Assembly (NCBI RefSeq): GCF_004331385.1
Contig: NZ_SJON01000010.1
Location: 86,960 to 150,959, forward strand
Source: Enterobacter quasihormaechei
GTDB taxonomy: Bacteria > Pseudomonadota > Gammaproteobacteria > Enterobacterales > Enterobacteriaceae
DNA length: 64,000 nt
Direction of reading: 5' to 3'
The notes below the pieces were generated by a model. It saw only the letters and a list, made by a program, of their open reading frames with translations. It searched no databases and was not told the DNA's origin. Position numbers and translations under genes: made by a program. How positions within the stretch are numbered: position 1 is the stretch's first letter; each line of letters opens with the position of its first letter. Below are positions 46,176 to 56,616 of this stretch, piece after piece.

Positions 46176-47936
46176 TTGACCATTACGAAACTTGCATGGC
46201 GTGACCTTGTTCCGGATACCGAAAGCTATCAGGAACTGTTTACACAGCCAGACTTCACAAAAGAACACGAATACATACTTAGCGAGACACAACCGCGTTT
46301 GCATTATGCGCTGGAGCAGATGTCATCCCCATGGGCCACATCTCCCTTCATGCTGCTCAAAGCCCCGGAAGAAGCCGAGTATTTGACGCTTCTCGGTGAT
46401 GCCATGCGCCAGTTGCAGCCAAAAACGAACGCCGTTTTTGGTGGTCAGTATCATATTGCCGGACGCGACGTGACGTTCGAACCCGCCGCACAGGCCGACG
46501 GGCTGTTCGCTGCCAAAGGCGAAGTGATTACTGCCAGCTGGGCGGAAGCCGAACAGCTGTTCGGCTGCCTTCGTCAGTTCAATGGCGAGGTGTCACTGCA
46601 ACCCGGGCTGGTACACCGCGCGAACGGCGGCGTGCTGCTCATTTCCCTGCGTACGCTGCTTGCGCAGCCGCTGCTGTGGATGCGCCTGAAAACGGTAGTG
46701 ACGCAGCAACGTTTTGACTGGGTAGGCTACGACGATTCACGTCCTCTGCCGGTCTCCATCCCGTCTATGCCGCTGTCTCTGACCGTCGTGCTGACGGGCG
46801 ATCGCGAATCGCTGGCGGACTTCCAGGAAATGGAGCCTGAACTCGCGGAGCAGGCTGTCTACAGCGAATTTGAAGACAATATTCAGATTGCTGATGCCGA
46901 TGATATGGCGCAGTGGTGCCAGTGGGTGATGGCCGTGGCGGAACGTTTCGCGCTGCCCTCGCCTGCCAGCGATGCGTGGCCTGGCTTAATCCGCGAGGCC
47001 GTACGCTACACCGGTGATCAGGAAACCCTGCCGCTCTGCCCGCTCTGGATCGGTAAACAGCTGCGTGAAGTTGGCGTAATCAGCGGCAACGGTACGTTTA
47101 GCGGCGAGCAGCTTAGCCAGATGCTGGCCCAGCGTGAATGGCGCGAAGGCTATCTTGCTGACCGTATGCAGGATGAAATTCTGCTGGAACAGATTCTGGT
47201 GGAGACCGAGGGCGAACGTATCGGGCAAATCAACGCCTTATCCGTCATCGAGTTCCCTGGACACCCGCGCGCCTTCGGCGAGCCTTCCCGCATCAGCTGT
47301 GTGGTGCACATTGGTGACGGCGAATTTACCGATATCGAACGCAAGGCGGAACTGGGCGGAAATATTCATGCTAAAGGCATGATGATCATGCAGGCATTCC
47401 TGATGTCTGAACTCCAGCTCGAGCAGCAGCTCCCCTTCTCTGCCTCGTTAACCTTTGAGCAGTCCTACAGCGAAGTCGACGGCGACAGCGCCTCCATGGC
47501 GGAGCTGTGCGCCGTGATCAGCGCGCTTGCAGACGTGCCGATTAACCAGAACATTGCGATTACCGGATCCGTGGATCAGTTTGGTCGTGCCCAACCGGTA
47601 GGCGGACTGAATGAGAAAATCGAAGGTTTCTTTGCTATCTGCCAGCAGCGCGGTTTAAACGGCAAACAGGGCGTGATTATTCCGGCACCTAACGCTCGCC
47701 ATTTGAGCCTGAGCCAGGCGATTCTGGATGCGGTAGAGCAGGAACAATTCACCGTCTGGGCCATCGAAGGCGTTGAGGATGCACTACCCTTACTGACGAA
47801 CCTGGTCTGGGACGGCGAAGGCCAGACAACCCTGATGCAGACCATTCAGGAACGTATAGCTCAGGCGACACAGCAGGATGCTCGTCATCGTTATCCGTGG
47901 CCGTTGCGCTGGTTAAGTTGGTTTAGTTCAAACTGA
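46176..47936 (+). CDS. ycbZ: Lon-like ATP-independent protease LonH (YcbZ)
   Basis: Membrane-less Lon-related serine protease (LonB/YcbZ type) of 586 residues, same length as E. coli YcbZ. The catalytic Ser-Lys dyad is visible in [11 protein letters not shown] (Ser) and [11 protein letters not shown] (Lys) in the C-terminal third; the N-terminal ATPase part is degenerate with no Walker motifs. The protein begins with a TTG codon at 46176 with no obvious ribosome site; the match to E. coli [13 protein letters not shown] supports this start. Next gene fabA is 68 bp downstream. Confidence 0.94.
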   Translation: MTITKLAWRDLVPDTESYQELFTQPDFTKEHEYILSETQPRLHYALEQMSSPWATSPFMLLKAPEEAEYLTLLGDAMRQLQPKTNAVFGGQYHIAGRDVTFEPAAQADGLFAAKGEVITASWAEAEQLFGCLRQFNGEVSLQPGLVHRANGGVLLISLRTLLAQPLLWMRLKTVVTQQRFDWVGYDDSRPLPVSIPSMPLSLTVVLTGDRESLADFQEMEPELAEQAVYSEFEDNIQIADADDMAQWCQWVMAVAERFALPSPASDAWPGLIREAVRYTGDQETLPLCPLWIGKQLREVGVISGNGTFSGEQLSQMLAQREWREGYLADRMQDEILLEQILVETEGERIGQINALSVIEFPGHPRAFGEPSRISCVVHIGDGEFTDIERKAELGGNIHAKGMMIMQAFLMSELQLEQQLPFSASLTFEQSYSEVDGDSASMAELCAVISALADVPINQNIAITGSVDQFGRAQPVGGLNEKIEGFFAICQQRGLNGKQGVIIPAPNARHLSLSQAILDAVEQEQFTVWAIEGVEDALPLLTNLVWDGEGQTTLMQTIQERIAQATQQDARHRYPWPLRWLSWFSSN

Positions 47937-47947
47937 TCGGACTTGTT
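47931..47947 (+). promoter_or_regulatory. FadR site of fabA
   Basis: AACTGATCGGACTTGTT matches the FadR consensus AACTGGTCNGACCTGTT at 15 of 17. It overlaps the ycbZ stop codon. FadR activates fabA in E. coli from this position. Confidence 0.8.
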
Positions 47948-47948
47948 C

Positions 47949-47966
47949 AGCGTACACGTGTTAGCT
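47949..47966 (+). promoter_or_regulatory. FabR-type palindrome of fabA
   Basis: AGCGTACACGTGTTAGCT, one bp after the FadR site. The arms AGCGTAC / GTxxAGCT fit the FabR operator found upstream of fabA and fabB in enterics. FabR represses unsaturated fatty acid synthesis. Confidence 0.7.
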
Positions 47967-48004
47967 ATCCTGCGTGCTTCACTAAAATAAGGCTTACTGA
48001 GAAC

Positions 48005-48523
48005 ATGGTAGATAAACGCGAATCCTATACGAAAGAAGACCTTCTTGCCTCTGGTCGCGGTGAACTGTTTGGCGCGAAAGGCCCGCAGTTACCAGCCCCA
48101 AATATGCTGATGATGGACCGTGTCGTGAAAATGACCGAAACCGGCGGCAACTTTGATAAGGGTTACGTAGAAGCAGAACTCGATATCAACCCGGACCTGT
48201 GGTTCTTCGGTTGCCACTTTATTGGCGATCCGGTAATGCCTGGCTGCCTGGGCCTCGATGCTATGTGGCAGCTGGTAGGCTTCTATCTGGGCTGGCTTGG
48301 CGGTGAAGGCAAAGGCCGCGCGCTGGGCGTAGGCGAAGTGAAATTTACCGGTCAGGTTCTGCCTACCGCGAAGAAAGTCACCTACCGCATCCACTTCAAG
48401 CGTATCGTTAACCGCCGTCTGATCATGGGCCTGGCGGATGGCGAAGTGCTGGTAGATGGTCGTCTGATCTATACCGCAAACGACCTGAAAGTGGGTCTGT
48501 TCCAGGATACCTCTGCTTTCTGA
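48005..48523 (+). CDS. fabA: 3-hydroxydecanoyl-ACP dehydratase/isomerase FabA
   Basis: Cytoplasmic hot-dog-fold enzyme that dehydrates 3-hydroxydecanoyl-ACP and isomerises trans-2 to cis-3 decenoyl-ACP, the branch to unsaturated fatty acids. The 172 residues match E. coli FabA. Active-site His (residue 71 counting Met, in FFGCHFIGD) and Asp (residue 85, in CLGLDAMW) are present. FadR and FabR sites precede it. Confidence 0.98.
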   Translation: MVDKRESYTKEDLLASGRGELFGAKGPQLPAPNMLMMDRVVKMTETGGNFDKGYVEAELDINPDLWFFGCHFIGDPVMPGCLGLDAMWQLVGFYLGWLGGEGKGRALGVGEVKFTGQVLPTAKKVTYRIHFKRIVNRRLIMGLADGEVLVDGRLIYTANDLKVGLFQDTSAF

Positions 48524-48552
48524 TAACGGCTTTTAGCGCCTCCCAGAAAGGC

Positions 48553-48582
48553 GAAACCTCCGCATTGCGGAGGTTTCTTTTT
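48553..48582 (+). terminator. fabA terminator
   Basis: An 11-bp stem GAAACCTCCGC / GCGGAGGTTTC with an ATT loop, followed by TTTTTAA. The rmf stop codon (48595) lies just beyond, so the convergent rmf transcript may also end here. Confidence 0.85.
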
Positions 48583-48594
48583 AAAGAGACGGTA

Positions 48595-48762
48595 TCAGGC
48601 AAGTACTGCCCTGTCTCCGATGGCTTCTCGCCAGCCCCCTAGCCATTGGGACCTTTGATTCAGGGCCTGATAGGGACACATTTCTTTAGAACGTCCGGCG
48701 ATGCCAGCCTGATAACCACGTTGATGAGCCCTTTCCAGGCGATCTCGTTTCTGTCTCTTCAT
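48595..48762 (-). CDS. rmf: Ribosome modulation factor RMF
   Basis: Small basic protein that forms 100S inactive ribosome dimers in stationary phase by binding near the anti-Shine-Dalgarno site. 55 residues (MKRQKRDRLERAHQRGYQAG... start) with the conserved CPYQALNQRSQWLGGWREA block. Start ATG 48762; stop at 48595. Position between fabA and pqiC as in E. coli. Confidence 0.96.
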   Translation of the reverse strand: MKRQKRDRLERAHQRGYQAGIAGRSKEMCPYQALNQRSQWLGGWREAIGDRAVLA

Positions 48763-48960
48763 GCCTCGTTTCCCTCATTCTTTTGTCTGGTGGAAAGAAA
48801 ACAGTGGTTGCAATATGTGCAAGCACAGTTAACGAATACCCCGAATCAGCTTCAGCGTCAACGTTCAAAATTCATACGGGTGTCATATTTGTGAGCTACA
48901 TGGAAGATCGTTTGTACAAAAAATGTGATGCGGCACAAGTAACAGCCTGAACGCAAAACG

Positions 48961-49000
48961 AAAAAAAAGCCGCCATCAGCGCGTCGCTGAGTGCGGCTTT
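48961..49000 (-). terminator. Terminator of the pqiABC operon
   Basis: Stem AAAGCCGC / GCGGCTTT with an internal hairpin and a run of eight T on the minus strand after it. It follows the pqiC stop by about 17 bp. Confidence 0.85.
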
Positions 49001-49016
49001 TGTCGATGAATTTTAC

Positions 49017-49583
49017 TTATGGCAGACGGGAAATCTCTCTGGCAATGGCCGCCGACTCCTGTGCCCATCCCTGTGCCAGCACTTTCACCATTTCGTCATA
49101 GCCATCTTTCTGCTGCTTAAGCTCCAGATGGAAAGGACGCTTCATCAGCTGGCCCTGGTGATTCAGCAGCCACTCTCCGCTGATAACCACGGCGCCGTCA
49201 TAGCGGCCGTGGAACCCCGTCACGTTAACATTCAGCGTGTCCTGATCGCTTCCCAGAGGCTGTGAGGCGACTACCCAACCAGGAAGCTGGCTGCTCAGGT
49301 TCGCCACCAGCGTATTGCGAAGCTGCTGATCCAGCGGGCTGGCCCACAGGTTATTGTTGGCGATAACGTACTGCACATCGCTGGTCTGGTAGACCACCCC
49401 GTTGCCCGCCAGATAATCCGGCACGGCAACCTGTTCAACCCACAGCAGACGACTGCCCTGCGAGGTGCTGCTCTGCGCACCCGGCTGCGCGCTTAGCGGC
49501 AGCTGGTAGTAGCTTTTGTTGTCGCTTCCGGAGCTACAGGCCGTTAATACCAGTGCGCCCACGATGATTAGCCATTTTTTCAT
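49017..49583 (-). CDS. pqiC: Outer-membrane lipoprotein PqiC
   Basis: Lipoprotein partner of PqiAB, 188 residues, linking the periplasmic MCE tunnel to the outer membrane for lipid transport. Signal peptide with lipobox LTAC near residues 14-17. DUF330/ABC-type lipoprotein family (LLWVEQVAVPDYLAGNGVVYQ and VVISGEWLL). Starts 4 bp overlapped with pqiB stop. Confidence 0.93.
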   Translation of the reverse strand: MKKWLIIVGALVLTACSSGSDNKSYYQLPLSAQPGAQSSTSQGSRLLWVEQVAVPDYLAGNGVVYQTSDVQYVIANNNLWASPLDQQLRNTLVANLSSQLPGWVVASQPLGSDQDTLNVNVTGFHGRYDGAVVISGEWLLNHQGQLMKRPFHLELKQQKDGYDEMVKVLAQGWAQESAAIAREISRLP

Positions 49584-51220
49584 TGTTTCGCCCTCTTAGG
49601 CTCAGGATCCTTTTTATCTTTCGCTTCAAACACCAGCGCGTTGCTCTTTTCATTGAGCGTTTTCAGAACGGGCTGTAGCTCGCGTAAAACCTGATCAAGA
49701 CGTTGCATATCCGCCACCATCTTGTTGTAGGCCGCCGAGCCCGGCTGGAAGCCCTGCATGCTGCGGTTCAGCTCGCGCAAGGTTTTCTGCATATCCTGCG
49801 GCAGCTGCTGCATGGACTGGTTAGCAGTGATCTTGTTGATATTATCCAGCGTGGTTTGCAGACGTTGCATCGTCGCCTGGCTCTGATGCAGTGAACCCGT
49901 CGCGGCTTCAAGCATTGGATTCAACGGCAGATTATTAATCTTATCCAGCGTTTCCATCAGACGCTGTTGGATCTGCGCCAGACCACTGCTGACCGTAGGA
50001 ATGATTTTGTAGCCGCCAAATTCGCGGATACCCGTCATGGCAGGCGCTTTAGGATAGAAGTCCATATCGACATACAGCGCCCCTGTCACCAGGTTGCCGG
50101 TTTTCAGCGAGCCGCGCAGGCCGCGGTTCAGCAGGTCGCTGATATGCTCCCCGATATCCTGATCCTCACCTATCTGGTTAATCAAACGCTCAGGTTCGAT
50201 GCGGATCAGCACCGGAATACGATAATCATCATCAAGCATCTGCTTAAGACCCGGAACAAAGTAAGGCACTTGTCCCACAGTCCCCAGACGGATACCGCGG
50301 AACTCGACTGGCGCCCCTGGCTGCAAGCCGCGTACGGAGTCCTTAAAGAACATCAGGTAGTCAATGTGATCGGTATAGAGCGCATCCTGAATACTTTTTT
50401 GATCGTCAAACAGCCTGAAGGCGGTTTTCTCCGCCACCGGTTGTCCGAGATCCATGCCTTCCGGCACGTCGAAACTGACGCCCCCGCCAAACAGCGTGGT
50501 GAGCGAGCCCATTTCAACGCGCATACCCGCAGAGGTCAGATCCACCGCGATCCCGCTGTCTTTCCAGAAGCGAACGTTGCTGGTCACCAGGCGGTCATTA
50601 GGCGCATTGATAAAAAGCTGATAGCTGATGGTCCGTTTTTGCGGATCGAAGGTGCTTGTTTCAACCGAACCGACGCGATACCCACGGAACAGCACCGGAT
50701 CGCCCGGCGAGAGCTGGCCCGCTTTTTTGCTGTCCAGAATAACGCGGATCCCTTTTGCATCCGGCGGCGCAAGCGGCGGTGAATCCAGCAGCTGATAGTC
50801 TGCTGGCTGGGTACCTTTGCTGCCGGGCTGGAGTTCAATGTAAGCCCCTGAAAGCAGCGTCCCTAAACCGCTGATGCCTTCTCTTCCGACCTGAGGTTTC
50901 ACCACCCAAAAAACGGAATCTTCATGAAGCAGTTTTTCCATGCCGGCATTCAGGCGGGCTTTGATTTCAACATGGGTTAAATCATCCGTCAGGGTCGCGC
51001 TTTCGACGACGCCCACATCCACGCTGCGGCTCTTGATGGTGGTTTTCCCGCCCTCAATCCCCTCTGCATTGGTGGTGATGAGCGTCACTTCCGGTCCCTG
51101 ATGGCTGTAATGATAAAACAGGATCCATGCACCAATCAGCGCGGTCACGATGGGGAAAATCCACACCGGCGACCAGTTTCTGACCTTCTGCACTTTAGCC
51201 TCTCCACTCTTATTTTCCAT
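49580..51220 (-). CDS. pqiB: MCE-family protein PqiB
   Basis: Periplasmic tunnel protein anchored by one N-terminal membrane helix (about residues 18-38), with three consecutive MCE domains (about 45-130, 160-260, 285-390) and a C-terminal coiled coil with needle-like helices. Carries lipids between membranes with PqiA and PqiC. From ATG 51220 it is 546 residues, the E. coli length; upstream starts at 51238 and 51256 overlap pqiA. Second gene of the operon, 4 bp after pqiA. Confidence 0.96.
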   Translation of the reverse strand: MENKSGEAKVQKVRNWSPVWIFPIVTALIGAWILFYHYSHQGPEVTLITTNAEGIEGGKTTIKSRSVDVGVVESATLTDDLTHVEIKARLNAGMEKLLHEDSVFWVVKPQVGREGISGLGTLLSGAYIELQPGSKGTQPADYQLLDSPPLAPPDAKGIRVILDSKKAGQLSPGDPVLFRGYRVGSVETSTFDPQKRTISYQLFINAPNDRLVTSNVRFWKDSGIAVDLTSAGMRVEMGSLTTLFGGGVSFDVPEGMDLGQPVAEKTAFRLFDDQKSIQDALYTDHIDYLMFFKDSVRGLQPGAPVEFRGIRLGTVGQVPYFVPGLKQMLDDDYRIPVLIRIEPERLINQIGEDQDIGEHISDLLNRGLRGSLKTGNLVTGALYVDMDFYPKAPAMTGIREFGGYKIIPTVSSGLAQIQQRLMETLDKINNLPLNPMLEAATGSLHQSQATMQRLQTTLDNINKITANQSMQQLPQDMQKTLRELNRSMQGFQPGSAAYNKMVADMQRLDQVLRELQPVLKTLNEKSNALVFEAKDKKDPEPKRAKQ

Positions 51221-51224
51221 GCTC

Positions 51225-52478
51225 TTACTCTTCCTCATGGCTTGAATCGGGCTCACGATCCCACGATAAACGAGGGTCGAAGGTCATGGCCGCAAACATG
51301 GTCATAATGACGACCAACGCAAACATCAGCGCTCCCATAGCGGGATAAATACTCATCAGCCCTCCCATACGCACCAGCGCAGAGAGAACCGCAATCACGA
51401 ACACGTCAATCATCGACCAGCGGCCAACAAATTCCACGACCTCATAAATCAGATGCATACGCTCACTGTCACGCTTACCGTGCCCTTTCGCATCCCAGCA
51501 AAGCCAGGCAATAGCAATCATCTTCAAGGTCGGGACCATAATACTGGCGAGAAATATGACCCCTGCAACAGGGTATGATCCCTCGCTCCACAGCAAAATG
51601 ACCCCGGCAAGGATGGTCGAGGGCATTCTGTCGCCAAGCAGATCGGTGATCATGATTGGCAATATATTGGCGGGCAGATAGAGCATGATGGAGGTCACCA
51701 GCAGCGCCATGGTCCATTGCAGGCTATTTTTGCGCCGCACGTGACCTTTTGTTTCACAGCGCGGGCACACCTCGACCTCCGCTGGCAGCACGGCGGTGCA
51801 GCAGGAGCAGGAGCGAAGCCCCTGACGAATACCCGGTACGCCCACCCTTACCGTCCGCGAGAGCGTCGGGGCCGGGGCGATATCGTCCCAGGCCCAGCGT
51901 CGGTCCACGCACTGGAACGCGCGCAGTTGCAGCACGCAATACAGACACCACGGAATAAAGCTGCTGCCAATCCCCACGTCACCGTAGGCCATCAGCTTCA
52001 CGAAGCTGACGAGGATACCTGCCAGAAAAATTTCTGCCATCCCCCAGCTTTTCAGCTGGAACAGGATGCGCGCGAGTTTGATTTTAAGGGCGGTAGGCAT
52101 CCTGACGCGGTTGACCAGCAAAAGAATAACCACCAGGCAAAAAGCCGGGACTATCTGAACGAACAGAAGAAAGAAGGTGCCGAGGCTGGCGTAATCTTCC
52201 GAGAACATCACGCCAGGAATTTCCAGTAAATCCACCTGGCTTGTCATCCCGCCCACTTTCATAGAGATGAAAGGGAAGAGATTGGAGAGCAGTAACATGA
52301 ACAGGGCTGCCAGCGCGTAAGCCGTAGGACGCTGCCTTGGCGCGTCCCACTCGGTCGTCAGCGTAGCTCCGCAGCGCGGGCAGGCAGCCTTATGTCCGTG
52401 ACCAAGCTCTGGCAACGCCACGAGCATATCGCATTGCGAGCATAATATATGCCGATCGGCACGGTGCTGGTCACACAT
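51225..52478 (-). CDS. pqiA: Inner-membrane protein PqiA
   Basis: Polytopic inner-membrane protein, 417 residues as in E. coli, with two repeats each starting with a zinc-ribbon-like Cys motif (CSQCD...CPRCG near the N-terminus and CSCC...CPRC around 225-245) and four helices. Partners with PqiB; paraquat-inducible through SoxRS in E. coli. First gene of the operon, 12 bp after uup. Confidence 0.95.
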   Translation of the reverse strand: MCDQHRADRHILCSQCDMLVALPELGHGHKAACPRCGATLTTEWDAPRQRPTAYALAALFMLLLSNLFPFISMKVGGMTSQVDLLEIPGVMFSEDYASLGTFFLLFVQIVPAFCLVVILLLVNRVRMPTALKIKLARILFQLKSWGMAEIFLAGILVSFVKLMAYGDVGIGSSFIPWCLYCVLQLRAFQCVDRRWAWDDIAPAPTLSRTVRVGVPGIRQGLRSCSCCTAVLPAEVEVCPRCETKGHVRRKNSLQWTMALLVTSIMLYLPANILPIMITDLLGDRMPSTILAGVILLWSEGSYPVAGVIFLASIMVPTLKMIAIAWLCWDAKGHGKRDSERMHLIYEVVEFVGRWSMIDVFVIAVLSALVRMGGLMSIYPAMGALMFALVVIMTMFAAMTFDPRLSWDREPDSSHEEE

Positions 52479-52490
52479 AGATTATCCCTG

Positions 52491-54398
52491 TTATGCGCCG
52501 TTTTTCAGAGACTCAAGGTACTCCCAGCGCTCAAAAGCTTCTTCCAGCGCCTGCTCGGCCTGGGAGAGTTCAGCCAATACTTTCTGAGTATAGTCGTGAG
52601 GCTGCGTAAAGAATGACGCATCCGCGACCTGAATTTGCAGTGCTTCCAGCGCCGCTTCCAGTTCTTCCAGACGCTGCGGCAGCCCTTCCAGCTCGCGCTG
52701 CAAGTTATAGCTCATTTTAGCTGGAGATTTTTTGGCGGTTTCTGCTTTTGCAACAGCAGGTTCAGCGACATTTTTAGTCTTCGCCTGTTTTTGCACCAGC
52801 GACTGCGCTTGCTGACCACGCGCGTCATGATAGCCGCCCACATATTGTCCGATGCGTCCTTCACCTTCGAAGATCCAGCACTCGGTGACGGTGTTATCGA
52901 CAAACTGACGATCGTGGCTGACCAGCATCACGGTTCCCTGATAACCATCAATCAACTCTTCCAGCAGTTCCAGCGTTTCGACATCCAGATCGTTCGTCGG
53001 TTCATCGAGAATCAGTAAGTTGCTGGGTTTCAGGAACAGGCGCGCCAGCAAAAGACGGTTACGCTCACCGCCGGACAGCGCGCGCACAGGCGTCAGGGCG
53101 CGTTTCGGATGGAACAGGAAGTCCTGAAGGTAGCCCAGCACGTGACGCGGCTTGCCGTTAACCATCACCTCCTGTTTCCCTTCTGCGAGGTTATCCATCA
53201 CCGTACGATCCGGATCCAGCTCTGCGCGGTGCTGGTCGAAGTACGCCACTTCCAGTTTGGTACCGCAGTGAATGCGACCGCTGTCGGCCTGCAACTGGCC
53301 CAGCATCAGCTTCAACAGCGTGGTTTTGCCGCAGCCGTTTGGACCGATAAGCGCAATTTTGTCGCCGCGCTGAACCTGAGCGGAGAAATCATTCACCAGC
53401 ACTTTGCCGTCAACCGAATAGTTGACGTTCTCCATTTCGAAGACAATTTTGCCCGAGCGGGACGCCTCTTCCACCTGCATTTTGGCGCTGCCCATGACTT
53501 CGCGGCGTTCGCTACGTTCGCGACGCATCGCCTTCAGGGCACGAACGCGGCCTTCATTACGCGTACGACGCGCCTTGATGCCCTGACGGATCCAGACCTC
53601 TTCCTGCGCCAGCTTGCGGTCGAATTCGGCGTTTTGCAGCTCTTCGACGCGCAGGTTCTCTTCTTTTTCCAGCAGATAGGTATCGTAATCGCCAGGATAG
53701 GTCACCAGCTTGCCGCGGTCGAGGTCGACAATGCGCGTGGCCATATTACGGATGAACGAACGGTCGTGGGAGATGAAGATAATGGTGCCGTTAAAGGTTT
53801 TCAGGAACCCTTCCAGCCAGTCAATCGCTTCGATATCCAGGTGGTTCGTCGGTTCGTCCAGCAGCAGCACCTTAGGCCCGCTCACCAGGGCACGTCCCAG
53901 CGCGGCTTTACGCAGCCAGCCGCCGGAGAGCGCCGACAGCTCCATATCCGCTTCCAGGCCAAGCTGAGCCAGCACTTCGTTAATGCGGTTTTCCAGCTGC
54001 CACAGGCCGTGGTGATCGAGCATCTCCTGCACTTTTGCCAGCTCGTTGAGATTCTTGTCGCTTGGATCGGTCATCACCAGATGCGAAATCTCGTGGTAGC
54101 GCTTGAGGTATTCCGCCTGCTCTGAAATCCCTTCGGCCACGAAATCGTACACGCTGCCGGTAACGTTACGCGGCGGATCCTGTTGCAGGCGAGAGACGAT
54201 CAGATCCTGCTCGTAAACAATACGGCCATCATCCAGCCCCTGCTCACGGTTGAGGATTTTCATCAGCGTCGATTTACCCGCGCCGTTACGGCCCACCAGA
54301 CAGACGCGCTCGTTATCTTCGATATGCAGCTCTGCATTATCGAGAAGCGGTGCGTCGCTGAACGAGAGCCACGCGCCATGCATACTAATTAAAGACAT
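52491..54398 (-). CDS. uup: ABC-F ATPase Uup
   Basis: Cytoplasmic ABC-F protein with two ATPase domains and no membrane part, acting on ribosomes and affecting transposon excision. The 635 residues show two Walker A motifs (GRNGAGKST, GPNGCGKTT), two signatures (LSGGWLRKAAL and LSGGERNRLLL) and a C-terminal coiled-coil Uup domain (about 540-635). Same strand and 12 bp after rlmL, probably co-transcribed. Confidence 0.96.
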   Translation of the reverse strand: MSLISMHGAWLSFSDAPLLDNAELHIEDNERVCLVGRNGAGKSTLMKILNREQGLDDGRIVYEQDLIVSRLQQDPPRNVTGSVYDFVAEGISEQAEYLKRYHEISHLVMTDPSDKNLNELAKVQEMLDHHGLWQLENRINEVLAQLGLEADMELSALSGGWLRKAALGRALVSGPKVLLLDEPTNHLDIEAIDWLEGFLKTFNGTIIFISHDRSFIRNMATRIVDLDRGKLVTYPGDYDTYLLEKEENLRVEELQNAEFDRKLAQEEVWIRQGIKARRTRNEGRVRALKAMRRERSERREVMGSAKMQVEEASRSGKIVFEMENVNYSVDGKVLVNDFSAQVQRGDKIALIGPNGCGKTTLLKLMLGQLQADSGRIHCGTKLEVAYFDQHRAELDPDRTVMDNLAEGKQEVMVNGKPRHVLGYLQDFLFHPKRALTPVRALSGGERNRLLLARLFLKPSNLLILDEPTNDLDVETLELLEELIDGYQGTVMLVSHDRQFVDNTVTECWIFEGEGRIGQYVGGYHDARGQQAQSLVQKQAKTKNVAEPAVAKAETAKKSPAKMSYNLQRELEGLPQRLEELEAALEALQIQVADASFFTQPHDYTQKVLAELSQAEQALEEAFERWEYLESLKNGA

Positions 54399-54410
54399 TT
54401 ATTTTTCCTT

Positions 54411-56519
54411 TCAGACCGCGGAGATCAGCCAGCAGTTATGAATTTGACGGTTACGGGCAAAGTCCTGAGACAGCGTTTTTTGGCTGATTTCTTGTGCTTT
54501 CAGTCCCAGTTCGGCCAGGCCGTCGTGATCCATTCGGAATCCGCGCTTGTTGTTCGAGAACATAATGGTGCCGCCTTTACGCAGCAGACGCTTCAGGTCG
54601 GTCATCAGGCGCAGGTGATCGCGTTGAACATCAAAGCTATCCTCCATACGCTTGGAGTTAGAGAAGGTCGGCGGATCGATGAAGATCAGATCGAACTGCT
54701 CGTCGGTGTCACGCAGCCAGCCCAGCACGTCGGCCTGTAGCAGACGATGCTGCCGACCGGTTAAGCCGTTGAGACGCAGGTTGCGCTCAGCCCACTCCAG
54801 ATAGGTACGGGACATATCTACCGTGGTGGTGCTACGCGCCCCGCCAAGCCCCGCATGAACGCTGGCGCTGCCGGTGTAGGAGAACAGGTTCAGGAAGTCT
54901 TTGCCCTTGCTCATCTGGCCCAGCATACGGCGGGCGATACGGTGGTCGAGGAACAGGCCGGTATCGAGGTAGTCGGTCAGGTTTACCCACAGGCGAGCGT
55001 TATATTCGCCCACTTCGATGAAGTCGCCCTTCTCGCCCATCTTTTGATACTGGTTTTTGCCTTTCTGACGCTCGCGGGTTTTCAGCACCAGCTTGTTTGG
55101 CGAAATGCCGAGCACGGCGATGGTGGCCGCAATCACGTCCAGCATACGCTGACGCGCTTTTTGCGCATCGATGGTTTTCGGCGGAGCGTATTCCTGAACC
55201 ACCACCCAGTCCGCATAGCGGTCAACCGCCACGTTGTATTCCGGCAGATCAGCGTCGTACAGGCGATAACATTCAATGCCTTCCTGCTTCGCCCACTTCT
55301 CAAATTTCTTCAGATTCTTGCGCAGGCGGTTGGCGTAGTCTTCCGCCACGCCGGACGGTTTGCTGTCCGCCGCAATCTCTGCCAGATGGTAGTTTTTCTG
55401 TACGCAGTCCAGCGGGCCGTTTTTCGCCTTGAACTGGCGATCTGCACGCAGTTGCAGGCAGCTCAGCAGTTCCGGCGAGGCGCTAAACAGAGAAAGATTC
55501 CAGCCGCCGAAATGCGCCTTCATGTTGCGGCCCAGCAGGCTGTGCAGGGCAATCAGCGCCGGCTCGCTGCCCAGACGCTCACCGTACGGCGGGTTGCTGA
55601 TAACGGTACCATACGGGCCTTTTGGCAGCGGATTGGTCAGGTTCGCCACATCCTTAACATCAAAGGTCACCAGCTCACCGATCCCGGCACGACGGGCGTT
55701 GCTGCGCGCGCGCTCAATTACCCGCGCGTCGCTGTCCGAACCGTAAAAGTGAGACGTGTACTCCGCCAGCCCCTTACGCGCGCGGGTCTGCGCGTCGTCT
55801 TTAACCTCTTTCCAGATGGCTTCATCGTGCTGCGCCCAGCCTTTAAAGCCCCACTGTCCACGATGCAGCCCTGGCGCACGGTCGGTGGCCAGCATCGCGG
55901 CCTCAATCAGCAGCGTACCGGAACCGCACATCGGATCGAGCAGCGGCGTACCTGGCTGCCAGCCGGAGCGCATCACGATCGCGGCGGCCAGGGTCTCTTT
56001 GATTGGCGCCATGCCGGTGCGATCGCGGTAGCCTCGCAGATGCAGGCCCGCCCCGCTCAGATCCAGGGAGATGCTCGCCGTGTCGCCGTTAAGCCAGACG
56101 TTGATGCGCAGATCCGGGTTTTCACGGTCAACGTTCGGACGTTCTTTATTACGACGCGTGAAGCAGTCCACAATGGCGTCTTTGACGCGCAGGGCACCGT
56201 ACTGGCTGTTGCGGATCTCGTCGTTGACACCGTTGAAATGCACCGCAAAGGTGGCATCCGGCGTGAAGATCTCTGTCCAGTCGATCATCTGTACGCCGGT
56301 GTAGAGATCAAGATCGCTGTAGACCTTGCACTCTTTCATCGGCAGCATGATGCGCGACGCCAGACGGCTCCACATCAGGCTCTGGTAAATAAGCCGCGTG
56401 TCGCCCTCAAAATGGACACCACCCTGAACCACCTGGCACTCTTTCGCGCCCAGGCCTTCCAGTTCAGTTTTTAACAGCTCTTCCAGCCCACGGGCCGTAC
56501 TGGCAAACAGAGAATTCAT
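54411..56519 (-). CDS. rlmL: Bifunctional 23S rRNA methyltransferase RlmKL
   Basis: Fusion of two methyltransferases: RlmL (m2G2445) and RlmK (m7G2069) of 23S rRNA. From ATG 56519 it is 702 residues, the E. coli length; an ATG six codons earlier (56537) is also possible. THUMP domain near 45-150, RlmL domain with NPPYGERL, and RlmK domain with [13 protein letters not shown] and DPPTFSNS. Divergent from ycbX. Confidence 0.96.
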   Translation of the reverse strand: MNSLFASTARGLEELLKTELEGLGAKECQVVQGGVHFEGDTRLIYQSLMWSRLASRIMLPMKECKVYSDLDLYTGVQMIDWTEIFTPDATFAVHFNGVNDEIRNSQYGALRVKDAIVDCFTRRNKERPNVDRENPDLRINVWLNGDTASISLDLSGAGLHLRGYRDRTGMAPIKETLAAAIVMRSGWQPGTPLLDPMCGSGTLLIEAAMLATDRAPGLHRGQWGFKGWAQHDEAIWKEVKDDAQTRARKGLAEYTSHFYGSDSDARVIERARSNARRAGIGELVTFDVKDVANLTNPLPKGPYGTVISNPPYGERLGSEPALIALHSLLGRNMKAHFGGWNLSLFSASPELLSCLQLRADRQFKAKNGPLDCVQKNYHLAEIAADSKPSGVAEDYANRLRKNLKKFEKWAKQEGIECYRLYDADLPEYNVAVDRYADWVVVQEYAPPKTIDAQKARQRMLDVIAATIAVLGISPNKLVLKTRERQKGKNQYQKMGEKGDFIEVGEYNARLWVNLTDYLDTGLFLDHRIARRMLGQMSKGKDFLNLFSYTGSASVHAGLGGARSTTTVDMSRTYLEWAERNLRLNGLTGRQHRLLQADVLGWLRDTDEQFDLIFIDPPTFSNSKRMEDSFDVQRDHLRLMTDLKRLLRKGGTIMFSNNKRGFRMDHDGLAELGLKAQEISQKTLSQDFARNRQIHNCWLISAV

Positions 56520-56616
56520 ATCGTCACTTTTACTCATAGAAAATTGTCGCGCATTATAGCTAATATGGCGTGTATGTCATAAAGTTGAAGGCTTATTTCT
56601 TTAGCGGGAGTGTGCA

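Noticed and set aside
54855..56474. 539-codon plus-strand frame
   Set aside because: Antisense shadow of rlmL, which has full homology and motifs on the minus strand; such frames arise easily in GC-rich coding DNA.
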